Source of the DNA: Flavobacterium rivuli WB 3.3-2 = DSM 21788
GTDB taxonomy: Bacteria > Bacteroidota > Bacteroidia > Flavobacteriales > Flavobacteriaceae
Assembly: GCF_000378485.1 (NCBI RefSeq)
Contig: NZ_KB899970.1
Coordinates: 62,001 to 126,000, forward strand
Reading direction: 5' to 3'
DNA length: 64,000 nucleotides
Position 1 is the first letter of the stretch. Each line of letters starts with the position of its first letter. The notes beneath the pieces were generated by a model, which was not told the DNA's origin, did no database searches, and saw only the letters and a program-made list of their open reading frames with translations. This document shows, one piece after another, positions 45,127-52,722 of this stretch. The position numbers were made by a program, and so were the translations under genes.

Positions 45127-48100
45127 ATGAGATACGACCACAAACGAATTGAAGACCACTGGCAAAAATACTGGGCAGAGAACGGCACATTTCAGGCCGA
45201 AGATAAATCAGACAAACCAAAGTACTATGTACTCGATATGTTTCCGTACCCAAGTGGGGCGGGTCTGCATGTGGGCCATCCGCTGGGCTATATAGCATCT
45301 GATATTTATGCCCGCTACAAACGCCACCAGGGTTTTAACGTGCTGCACCCACAGGGATATGACAGTTTTGGCCTTCCGGCAGAACAGTATGCCATACAAA
45401 CCGGGCAGCACCCCGCTGTAACTACCGAGGCGAATATAAACCGCTACAGGGAGCAGCTGGATAAAATAGGCTTTTCGTTTGACTGGGACAGGGAAGTGCG
45501 CACCAGCAGCCCCGAATATTATAAATGGACACAGTGGATTTTTATTGAACTGTTTAACTCATGGTATAACAAGAACAGTGATAAGGCAGAGCATGTTGAT
45601 ACCCTTATTGGCATTTTTGAAACCGAAGGTAACGCCAATGTAAATGCCGTAAGCGATGACAACATTGCTGTATTTACTGCTGCCGACTGGAAAGGCTACA
45701 CCAAAGACCAACAGGAAAAGATAGTATTAAAATACAGACTTACCTACCTTGCCGAAACCGAGGTAAACTGGTGCCCGGCACTGGGAACGGTTTTAGCTAA
45801 CGACGAAATTGTAAATGGAGTATCAGAACGTGGCGGCTACCCGGTTATTCGTAAAAAGATGACCCAGTGGAGTATGCGTATTTCGGCGTATGCCGAGCGT
45901 TTACTAACCGGCCTTGACACCATAGACTGGACCGAATCGCTTAAGGAAAGTCAAAGGAACTGGATAGGTAAATCGGTTGGGGCATCGGTGGTGTTTAGGG
46001 TAATTGATGGCCTCACCCCCGACCCCTCTCCAAAGGAGAGGGGAGCGAGCTCCACTCCAGGATATCAGACTGCGGATAAAACCATTGTAGCTGCGCTTGT
46101 TGAACATGGTAAGAATAACCGTAAAGATGCAACCCAAGCTGAAGCGTTACTATGGGAGGCATTACGAAATAAGAATTTAGGGTTTAAATTCAGGAGACAA
46201 CATGCCATTGGAAAATATATTGCTGATTTTGTTGCTCTTGAAAAGCGTTTGATCGTTGAAGTTGATGGTGGATATCATAACAGTTCAGAACAAAATGAAC
46301 TTGATGAAAATCGTACTTTAGAACTGGAACAAAAGCATTTTTTTAAAGTACTTAGATTTACTAATGAACAAGTCACAAATGATATTAATAGTGTCTTAAC
46401 CAATATACGAATTGCCTTATCCAACAGAAAATCTTATAAAGTTGATGATGATTTGAGTGATGCTCCCCCCCTCTCCAAAGGAGAGGGGCTGGGGGTGAGG
46501 CCTGAAGAAAAGGGGAGGACTTCCTCGTTTGAGGAGAATACTCAAGACGGCCTTACCATCAACCAAAACGGCAACCCGTCTATACTTGAAGGCTTGGGGC
46601 TTAAAGACTTCTTTGAAGACATTACCGATGGTTTTGAAGATCATTCAGCAGATGCGAATTATACCATAGAAGTATTTACAACGCGCCCTGATACCATATT
46701 TGGGGTAACGTTTATGACGCTTGCACCGGAGCATGACCTTGTGGCTAAAATAACAACGCCTGCCCAGAAAGCAGCAGTGGAAGAGTATGTACAGGCTACG
46801 GCGAAACGCAGTGAGCGTGAGCGTATGGCCGATGTAAAAACCATATCAGGGGTATTTACAGGGGCGTATGCCGAACATCCTTTTACTAAAGAACCTATCC
46901 CGGTGTGGATAGGCGACTACGTACTGGCCGGTTACGGTACCGGTGCCGTGATGGCTGTTCCTGCGGGTGACCAAAGGGATTATGATTTTGCAAAGCATTT
47001 TGGCATCGATATAAAAAACATTTTCGACGGACAGGATATCTCTGTAGAAGCTTACGGCGCGAAAGACAATGTGAAGCTACAAGATTCTGATTTCCTTGAT
47101 GGCGCCAATTATAAAGAGGCGACCAAAAAGGTAGTTAAAGCTTTAGAGGGTATACAACAAGGAAAAGGCAAGACCAATTATCGCCTGCGCGATGCTGTTT
47201 TCAGCCGCCAGCGTTACTGGGGCGAACCGTTCCCGGTATATTATGTAAACGGAAGTCCGCAGTTGATTGATGTGCAGCATTTACCCATCCGCCTGCCGGA
47301 TGTAGAAAAATATTTACCTACCGAGGATGGCCAGCCACCATTAGGCAACAGCCGCGAGTGGGCCTGGAGCATTACCGAAAACAAGGTGGTAAGCAATGAC
47401 CTGATAGACGAAGTAACCGTGTTCCCTCTGGAACTTAACACAATGCCGGGCTGGGCAGGTAGCTCATGGTACTGGCTGCGTTACATGGACCCGCACAATA
47501 ACGATGCCTTTGTAAGTAAAGAAGCCGAAGATTACTGGCAGGACGTAGACCTTTACATAGGCGGCAGCGAGCATGCTACGGGCCACTTGTTGTACAGCCG
47601 TTTTTGGAATAAGTTTTTAAAAGACCGTGGCTTTGTAAAAAAAGAAGAGCCTTTTAAGAAGCTGATTAACCAGGGAATGATATTGGGAACATCTGCGTTT
47701 GTTTATAGGCTGTCTGTTGGTAGCTCAGGAAATAACAATGAATTTGGCTTGGATGATGTTGGAGCAAATTTAGATGGTCTTTTGATATCTTACTATTATG
47801 TAAAAGAATGTATAAATATTTTTGAGAAATCTAAAGCTGACAAACATTTTAGAATTAGTTTTAAAAGAGATGGAGTATATGTTGGGGCTAAAATTGGTAA
47901 TAATATTTTAGAAAATTTATCACAAAAATTATTTTCTTTAACAACATCAAATACAACGGCTATTCACATTGGTATAGATTCATTTCAAAAATTACACGTT
48001 GATGTTTCATTTGTAAATGCATCAGATGAATTAGATATAGAAGCATTTAAAGAATGGAGATCAGATTATAATGATGCTAAATTCATTACAGAGGATAACG

Positions 48101-48810
48101 GTAAATACATTGTAGGTCGCGAAGTTGAAAAAATGTCCAAGTCTAAATACAACGTGGTAACACCCGATTTGATCTGTGAGCAGTACGGTGCCGATACGCT
48201 TCGTTTGTACGAAATGTTCTTAGGTCCGTTAGAGCAGGCCAAACCGTGGAATACTGCCGGTATTACAGGAGTATCAGGTTTCCTTAAAAAATTATGGAAG
48301 TTGTATTTTGATGATAACGGACTTATAGTAACCGCTAACCCGGCTACGCCCGAAGCACTTAAAATACTGCACCGCACTATTAAGAAAACGCAGGACGATA
48401 TCGAGAATTTCTCGTTCAATACATCCGTAAGTGCCTTTATGATCGCGGTTAACGAGCTTACAGCCATCAACTGCCATGAACGCAGTATACTGGAGCCGTT
48501 GTCTATATTAATTTCGCCTTATGCACCTCACATTGCAGAGGAGCTTTGGAAACAATTAGGCCACCAGACGAGTATCTCTACAGTGCCGTTCCCGCATTTT
48601 AATCCGGAATACCTTGTAGAGAGCAGTAAAGAATACCCTGTATCGTTTAACGGTAAGATGCGCTTTAAGATAGAACTGCCTATGGATTTAACCATAGAGC
48701 AAATTCAGGAAGCCGTTATGGCCGATGAGCGTACTATACAACAGCTTAACGGGCAGCAGCCTAAAAAGTTTGTAATCGTTCCGGGTAAGATCATTAACCT
48801 TGTGGGGTAA
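45127..48810 (+). CDS. leuS: leucyl-tRNA synthetase with in-frame DUF559 nuclease cassette and a second insertion
   Basis: Class I synthetase charging tRNA-Leu. Its 1227 residues exceed the ~950 usual in Flavobacteria. The HIGH-type motif is in PYPSGAGLHVGHPLGY (~residues 40-55), and KMSKS is at 1002-1006. The editing domain resumes at YTIEVFTTRPDT (~residue 510). It is interrupted after NWIGKSVGASVVFRV by a segment from about residue 296 to 458 holding a DUF559 domain; D367, E378 and D380 form a PD-(D/E)XK-like set, flanked by translated inverted repeats. A second extra stretch (~863-945) lies before KMSKS. The frame is open throughout. It has its own promoter, and no second leuS is visible here. 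Confidence 0.95.
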   Translation: MRYDHKRIEDHWQKYWAENGTFQAEDKSDKPKYYVLDMFPYPSGAGLHVGHPLGYIASDIYARYKRHQGFNVLHPQGYDSFGLPAEQYAIQTGQHPAVTTEANINRYREQLDKIGFSFDWDREVRTSSPEYYKWTQWIFIELFNSWYNKNSDKAEHVDTLIGIFETEGNANVNAVSDDNIAVFTAADWKGYTKDQQEKIVLKYRLTYLAETEVNWCPALGTVLANDEIVNGVSERGGYPVIRKKMTQWSMRISAYAERLLTGLDTIDWTESLKESQRNWIGKSVGASVVFRVIDGLTPDPSPKERGASSTPGYQTADKTIVAALVEHGKNNRKDATQAEALLWEALRNKNLGFKFRRQHAIGKYIADFVALEKRLIVEVDGGYHNSSEQNELDENRTLELEQKHFFKVLRFTNEQVTNDINSVLTNIRIALSNRKSYKVDDDLSDAPPLSKGEGLGVRPEEKGRTSSFEENTQDGLTINQNGNPSILEGLGLKDFFEDITDGFEDHSADANYTIEVFTTRPDTIFGVTFMTLAPEHDLVAKITTPAQKAAVEEYVQATAKRSERERMADVKTISGVFTGAYAEHPFTKEPIPVWIGDYVLAGYGTGAVMAVPAGDQRDYDFAKHFGIDIKNIFDGQDISVEAYGAKDNVKLQDSDFLDGANYKEATKKVVKALEGIQQGKGKTNYRLRDAVFSRQRYWGEPFPVYYVNGSPQLIDVQHLPIRLPDVEKYLPTEDGQPPLGNSREWAWSITENKVVSNDLIDEVTVFPLELNTMPGWAGSSWYWLRYMDPHNNDAFVSKEAEDYWQDVDLYIGGSEHATGHLLYSRFWNKFLKDRGFVKKEEPFKKLINQGMILGTSAFVYRLSVGSSGNNNEFGLDDVGANLDGLLISYYYVKECINIFEKSKADKHFRISFKRDGVYVGAKIGNNILENLSQKLFSLTTSNTTAIHIGIDSFQKLHVDVSFVNASDELDIEAFKEWRSDYNDAKFITEDNGKYIVGREVEKMSKSKYNVVTPDLICEQYGADTLRLYEMFLGPLEQAKPWNTAGITGVSGFLKKLWKLYFDDNGLIVTANPATPEALKILHRTIKKTQDDIENFSFNTSVSAFMIAVNELTAINCHERSILEPLSILISPYAPHIAEELWKQLGHQTSISTVPFPHFNPEYLVESSKEYPVSFNGKMRFKIELPMDLTIEQIQEAVMADERTIQQLNGQQPKKFVIVPGKIINLVG
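46009..46502 (+). mobile_element. DUF559 cassette with terminal inverted repeats, inserted in frame in leuS
   Basis: Left end GGCCTCACCCCCGACCCCTC (46009 on) and right end ...GGGGGTGAGGCC (to 46502) are inverse copies over about 36 bp with a few changes. Each end is also a palindrome (CCCCTCTCC-AAA-GGAGAGGGG). Between them lies one DUF559 domain (residues ~316-435: EALLWEALRN, FRRQHAIGKYIADF, LIVEVDGGYHN) with no Met codon in frame, so it has no ATG start of its own. The ends are translated as LTPDPSPKERG and PPLSKGEGLGVRP. No transposase is present; movement would depend on the nuclease itself or on outside functions. Confidence 0.85.
47713..47965 (+). other. second extra segment in leuS, AT-rich
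   Basis: After the conserved INQGMILGTSAFVYRL the sequence SVGSSGNNNEFGLDDVGANL through LFSLTTSNTTA continues before conserved LHVDVSFVNASDELDIEAF. From the family I expect about 20-30 residues here; about 85 are present. The DNA is visibly poorer in G and C than the flanking codons. No inverted repeats are seen at its edges. It may be an old insertion or a lineage-specific loop. Confidence 0.55.
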
Positions 48811-48831
48811 TAATGATTTAAGAAACAATTT

Positions 48832-48968
48832 TTACCACATAGATACATATGCTAATTTTGAGATAAGGTTAGATAGAAATGAATTTTATATAGGCAGGAT
48901 AATGAAGTGTAGCTTCAACTATGTTTTTCTTTCAGGAAATAACTAAAACCTATAAATCTATGTGGTAA
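48832..48968. repeat. intergenic inverted repeat of the TTACCACATAGAT type
   Basis: TTACCACATAGAT (48832-48844) and its exact complement ATCTATGTGGTAA (48956-48968) bound a 111-bp AT-rich core. Lies in the 307-bp gap after leuS; no coding potential in the gap. Confidence 0.75.
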
Positions 48969-49050
48969 CTTTTAAACACAAATGTGTCTGCAAAATAATT
49001 TATGGCAGGATTTTTATCTGTAATAAATAATATGACAAAATAACATAACT

Positions 49051-49083
49051 AAAGCCAGTCTGTAAAGATTGGCTTTCTTTTTG
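49051..49083 (+). terminator. intrinsic terminator downstream of leuS
   Basis: AAAGCCA-TCT / AGA-TGGCTTT stem followed by CTTTTTG. Confidence 0.7.
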
Positions 49084-49117
49084 CTATATACTTAGTATCT
49101 CAAAATAAAAAACAACC

Positions 49118-49819
49118 ATGTTAGGATATTATATACTTATCGGGCTTATAGCTTTAGTTAGCTTTGCGGTAAGCTCTAAATTAAAAAGCAAGTTCGAATT
49201 TTACTCCCGCGTGCACCTGCGCAACGGAATGAGCGGTGCTGAGATCGCCCAAAAAATGCTGACTGATAACGGCATCTATGATGTGCGCGTTATTTCGACC
49301 TCAGGCCGTTTGACAGATCATTATAACCCTGCCGATAAAACCGTTAACCTTAGCGAAGCCGTATATAACCAGCGCAATGCAGCCGCAGCCGCAGTTGCTG
49401 CCCACGAGGTAGGCCATGCTGTGCAGCATGCCACAGCTTACAATATGCTGAAATTACGTTCTAATTTGGTGCCTGTTGTTAATGCCACATCGGGCTTATC
49501 GCAATGGCTTGTAATTGGCGGACTGGTATTAGGTGCTGCATCGGGTTTGGGCTGGGGTTATTACATAGCTTTAATAGGGCTTGTGTTTATGGCATTTGCC
49601 ACGATATTCAGCTTTATAACACTGCCTGTAGAATATGATGCCAGCAACCGTGCCTTAGCATGGTTAAAAAATAAAAATATGTTAACCCAACAGGAATATG
49701 CCGGTGCCGAAGATTCTTTAAAATGGGCAGCACGTACGTATGTGGTAGCTGCTATAGGTGCAGTAGCGAGTTTACTGTACTGGGCACTTCAGGTTTTTGG
49801 AGGCCGTTCCAGGGATTAA
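49118..49819 (+). CDS. YugP-type zinc metallopeptidase
   Basis: 233 residues of the membrane-bound Zn_peptidase_2 family. An N-terminal helix is followed by the catalytic HEVGH (His96-His100) and three further membrane segments. An Asp/Glu ligand region follows (FITLPVEYDASNRALAWL, typical of the family). It probably cleaves membrane-associated substrates. Monocistronic, with a terminator directly after. Confidence 0.93.
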   Translation: MLGYYILIGLIALVSFAVSSKLKSKFEFYSRVHLRNGMSGAEIAQKMLTDNGIYDVRVISTSGRLTDHYNPADKTVNLSEAVYNQRNAAAAAVAAHEVGHAVQHATAYNMLKLRSNLVPVVNATSGLSQWLVIGGLVLGAASGLGWGYYIALIGLVFMAFATIFSFITLPVEYDASNRALAWLKNKNMLTQQEYAGAEDSLKWAARTYVVAAIGAVASLLYWALQVFGGRSRD

Positions 49820-49842
49820 AAACCCTGTCTATATATAGAAGG

Positions 49843-49880
49843 AAAAAACCGCTTTGGCATTTTTGTCAGGCGGTTTTTTT
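49843..49880 (+). terminator. intrinsic terminator of the zinc peptidase gene
   Basis: AAACCGC ... GCGGTTT stem with an internal GGC/GTC pairing and a run of seven T. Confidence 0.75.
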
Positions 49881-50017
49881 GTGGGTTGAATAGAAGGGTT
49901 TTACCACAATGAATACCAAAGTTTTCTGAGGAACACAAGGTGTTATTTCGCGTAAGGTGATGACAATACAATAATGTTTGACCATTTGAGGGTCAGTAGC
50001 CGTGTAGTTTTAAGCAA

Positions 50018-50175
50018 GAGTGAAGCTCAATCTAAAATCTAAAATTGAAAATCTGAAATATTACTCTTATTCCGTAGGGCGATGCCCCACGCTATTATGT
50101 GCGACCCTTTCAGGGTCTGGCGTAATGTAATTAAGATATGAGTGTAGCTCAATCTAAAATCTAAAATCTGAAATC
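50018..50175. repeat. pair of ~38-bp direct repeats around two small palindromes
   Basis: GAGTGAAGCTCAATCTAAAA... (50029-50059) and GAGTGTAGCTCAATCTAAAA... (50140-50175) are near-identical. Between them are GGGCGATGCCC and GACCCTTTCAGGGTC palindromes. This explains most of the 355-bp gap 49820-50174 (the rest is terminator and a degenerate ACCACAA-type sequence near 49911). No gene seen. Confidence 0.7.
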
Positions 50176-50645
50176 TACAATTGTATCTGCCTTTCAATTT
50201 GTTGTTCCAGCGATATAAATGTTTCCGTACGCGAAACGCCGTCTATAGGCTGTATCTTCTTGTTTAGCAACTGCATGAGGTGTTCATTATCACGGCATAT
50301 CATTTTTATGAGGATAGACCAGTTACCGGTGGTGTAGTGGCATTCCAGCACTTCGGGTATTTTGCGGAGTTCCTTAACCGTTTCGGAGTTGCTTGAGGCT
50401 TTATCCAGGTAGATACCCACAAATGCCATGGTGGTATAGCCCAAAATACGGGTGTTCACTATAAATTTAGAACCTGCTATTACGCCCGCAGTTTCCAGTT
50501 TGCGCAGGCGTTGGTGAATGGCGGCACCGGAAATCCCAATTTTACTTGCTATTTGTAATATGGGCTTTCTGGCATCTTCCATAAGGTAACGGAGTATCTC
50601 CTTATCAATGCCGTCTATTTCTATTTGTAACGAATTTATTTTCAT
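50175..50645 (-). CDS. Lrp/AsnC-family transcriptional regulator
   Basis: 156 residues. N-terminal helix-turn-helix (DKEILRYLMEDARKPILQIASKIGISGAAIHQRLRKLE) and C-terminal RAM/AsnC ligand domain (YTTGNWSILIKMICRDNEHLMQLL). It responds to amino acids in known relatives. The saccharopine dehydrogenase-like gene lies directly upstream on the same strand, so that enzyme, or lysine metabolism, is a plausible target. Confidence 0.94.
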   Translation of the reverse strand: MKINSLQIEIDGIDKEILRYLMEDARKPILQIASKIGISGAAIHQRLRKLETAGVIAGSKFIVNTRILGYTTMAFVGIYLDKASSNSETVKELRKIPEVLECHYTTGNWSILIKMICRDNEHLMQLLNKKIQPIDGVSRTETFISLEQQIERQIQL

Positions 50646-50688
50646 GGCTTACAGTTTGTAAGTCAAATATAATAATAAGTTTTGTTTA

Positions 50689-50762
50689 ACCACGAATTAC
50701 ACAAATTTCACTAATTATTTAAAAGAAGTTATACCCGTCAATAAATTTGTGTAATTCGTGGT
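50689..50762. repeat. perfect 20-bp inverted repeat between saccharopine dehydrogenase-like gene and Lrp gene
   Basis: ACCACGAATTACACAAATTT (50689-50708) and its exact complement (50743-50762) with a 34-bp loop, at the end of the upstream gene's message. A solo half copy occurs at 42060. Confidence 0.85.
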
Positions 50763-50774
50763 AAAAAAAAACAC

Positions 50775-52145
50775 TTAACTCGCCACGTTTTGAGGATTGT
50801 AACCCATATAAGGCACGTGTTTTTCATGAAACACAACACCAAATTCTTCAAGCTCTTTAAGGATAGGGGTATACACCTCACGGTTTATAGGCAGCTGAAC
50901 TCCCGGCGTAGTAATATTACCATTAAGTATTTGCAGCGCAGCAATTGCAACCGGCAAGCCTACCGTTTTAGCCATTGCGGTATACGTTTGGTCGTCGCCA
51001 ATGCACACCATGGTGGCATCTATCTGTTTGGTTTCACCGTTAAGCTCGTAACCAAATTTGTGGTACATCACGATCATGTCTTTATCGTCGTGGTTTAGTG
51101 TCCATTTGTCAGATAATATTTTTTCCAATATCTGGGCGGGGGTAGCGTCGCGCAGCCCGACTATCTTGTTAGGGTTAAAGAGGTCCAGTTCTAATAATTT
51201 ATCCCACTGTATATCATCCTGGTCTATCTTAAGCACGTGCCTTAGTTTAAGTTCAACCGAATCTGTAGGGTGGTAGGGCAGGAACGAATTGGTAAATTCG
51301 CGGTAGCTCATCTTTTCACTGTTCTCCATAACATACGTATCATCTGTCATACCCAGGGTAACAAACATATTCCACGATTTAGAAAAGCCCACACGGCGCA
51401 GGGTACCCCGGTATAGCGTAAGCACATCGTCAAGGCCATAAACGCTGCGGTATTTAAGCGAGTCACGGTTAGCATAGCCTTCAAAACGGCCATAGCCCTC
51501 TACATGCATAAACTCGGTACGCCTGAATAACTTGTTGTACGGTATATATTTATACGTGCCTTCCTGTATAAACTTGGCAGTACCGCCCTGTCCTGCAAGT
51601 ACCACATTGCGTGGATTCCAGGTAAATTTATAGTTCCATAGGTTATTGTCGCTTTCGGGGGCTACAAGCCCTCCGCAAAACGATTCAAATAATTTTACCT
51701 TACCACCTTTATCCCTTATTTCGTCTAATATCTTCATGGCGCTCATGTGGTCTATGCCCGGGTCAAGACCTACTTCGTTCATAAAAACAAGGTTATTGGC
51801 AATAACCAGTTCGTCCAGGTTTTGCATGGCGGGGCTAATGTAAGATGCCGTAACCATGTGCTTTTTGTAGGTAATACAATCTTTAGCCACCTCATAATGC
51901 AGGTGTGCGGGCAGCATAGATATAACAATGTTAGCACGGCTTATCTCTTCATGGCGCTGTGTCTCGTTAAAAATGTCAAAAGCAATGGCGCGGGCATTAG
52001 GATGGCCATTGGTTTTACGTTCGGCAAGCTCGGCAGAGAGGTCGCCTATAGTAAGGTGCAGTTGTTCTGATTCTGACTTGTTTAGCAAATATTGTATTAG
52101 CGATGATGCCGAACGGCCGGCACCTATAATAAGTATATTTCTCAT
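50775..52145 (-). CDS. saccharopine dehydrogenase-like oxidoreductase
   Basis: 456 residues. Rossmann start MRNILIIGAGRSASSLIQYLL, then NEVGLDPGIDHMSAMKILDEI near residue 122 and the FCGGLVAPESDNNLWNYKFTWNPRNVVLAG stretch typical of the LYS9/saccharopine reductase group. It would act on lysine-derived saccharopine with NAD(P), or on a related imine. The adjacent Lrp-type regulator supports amino-acid metabolism. Complete. Confidence 0.88.
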   Translation of the reverse strand: MRNILIIGAGRSASSLIQYLLNKSESEQLHLTIGDLSAELAERKTNGHPNARAIAFDIFNETQRHEEISRANIVISMLPAHLHYEVAKDCITYKKHMVTASYISPAMQNLDELVIANNLVFMNEVGLDPGIDHMSAMKILDEIRDKGGKVKLFESFCGGLVAPESDNNLWNYKFTWNPRNVVLAGQGGTAKFIQEGTYKYIPYNKLFRRTEFMHVEGYGRFEGYANRDSLKYRSVYGLDDVLTLYRGTLRRVGFSKSWNMFVTLGMTDDTYVMENSEKMSYREFTNSFLPYHPTDSVELKLRHVLKIDQDDIQWDKLLELDLFNPNKIVGLRDATPAQILEKILSDKWTLNHDDKDMIVMYHKFGYELNGETKQIDATMVCIGDDQTYTAMAKTVGLPVAIAALQILNGNITTPGVQLPINREVYTPILKELEEFGVVFHEKHVPYMGYNPQNVAS

Positions 52146-52256
52146 GACAATGTTTAAAATTGTAACACGAAAGTAGTAAAACGTTATATTATATTACATT
52201 TTTATAAGGTTAAATCTTGCAGAGTTTATAAATTTACATCATTAAAATTATTAAAA

Positions 52257-52643
52257 ATGGACAGGAAAGTTATCGCAACCGCAGCAATATTAGGCATTAT
52301 AGCAATTGCCCTTGGGGCATTTGGCGCACATGGACTGAAGAAATTAATTTCGCCCGAATCGATCATTGTTTTTGAGACAGGGGTTAAGTACCAGATATAC
52401 CATGCGCTTTTTTTATTGTTCGTGGGCAGCACAAATCTAATTACCGATAAGGCTAAAAAAACCATACTTACATTAACAGTTACCGGTGTTGCATTCTTTT
52501 CGGTTTCTATATATTTTTTAGCATGTAATACACTTTTTTCATTCGATTTTAAGAAAATTGGCTTCATAACTCCAATTGGAGGATTACTATTAATATCGGC
52601 TTGGTTAGTGTTATTTTTACACATAATTAAGCGAAAAGGATAA
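52257..52643 (+). CDS. DUF423 small membrane protein
   Basis: 128 residues, four membrane helices. The typical N-terminus ATAAILGIIAIALGAFGAHGLKKLI and the GVKYQIYHALFLL and FITPIGGLLLISAWL stretches match DUF423 (YwdK/YgdD family). Function not known. It sits just upstream of pckA but is separated from it by that gene's own promoter region. Confidence 0.93.
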   Translation: MDRKVIATAAILGIIAIALGAFGAHGLKKLISPESIIVFETGVKYQIYHALFLLFVGSTNLITDKAKKTILTLTVTGVAFFSVSIYFLACNTLFSFDFKKIGFITPIGGLLLISAWLVLFLHIIKRKG

Positions 52644-52667
52644 AATTATCGTAATATGTTAGGTGTT

Positions 52668-52704
52668 GGTTGATAATTAGTATATTTGCACTCAGTTATC
52701 AACC
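52668..52704 (+). promoter_or_regulatory. pckA promoter region with flanking inverted repeat
   Basis: TATATTTG (52681-52688) fits the -7 box. It is bracketed by GGTTGATAA (52668-52676) and its exact complement TTATCAACC (52696-52704). No good -33 TTG at the usual distance. The arms look like an operator. Confidence 0.55.
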
Positions 52705-52722
52705 CAACTTAACCCAAAGATT

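Noticed and set aside
46009..46502. Intein
   Set aside because: No N-terminal Cys/Ser block or C-terminal HN splicing motif at the edges; the edges are DNA palindromes instead.
45127..48810. leuS as a broken gene or assembly chimera
   Set aside because: The frame stays open through both extra segments, all synthetase motifs are present in order, and the ends of the nuclease cassette are proper inverted repeats.
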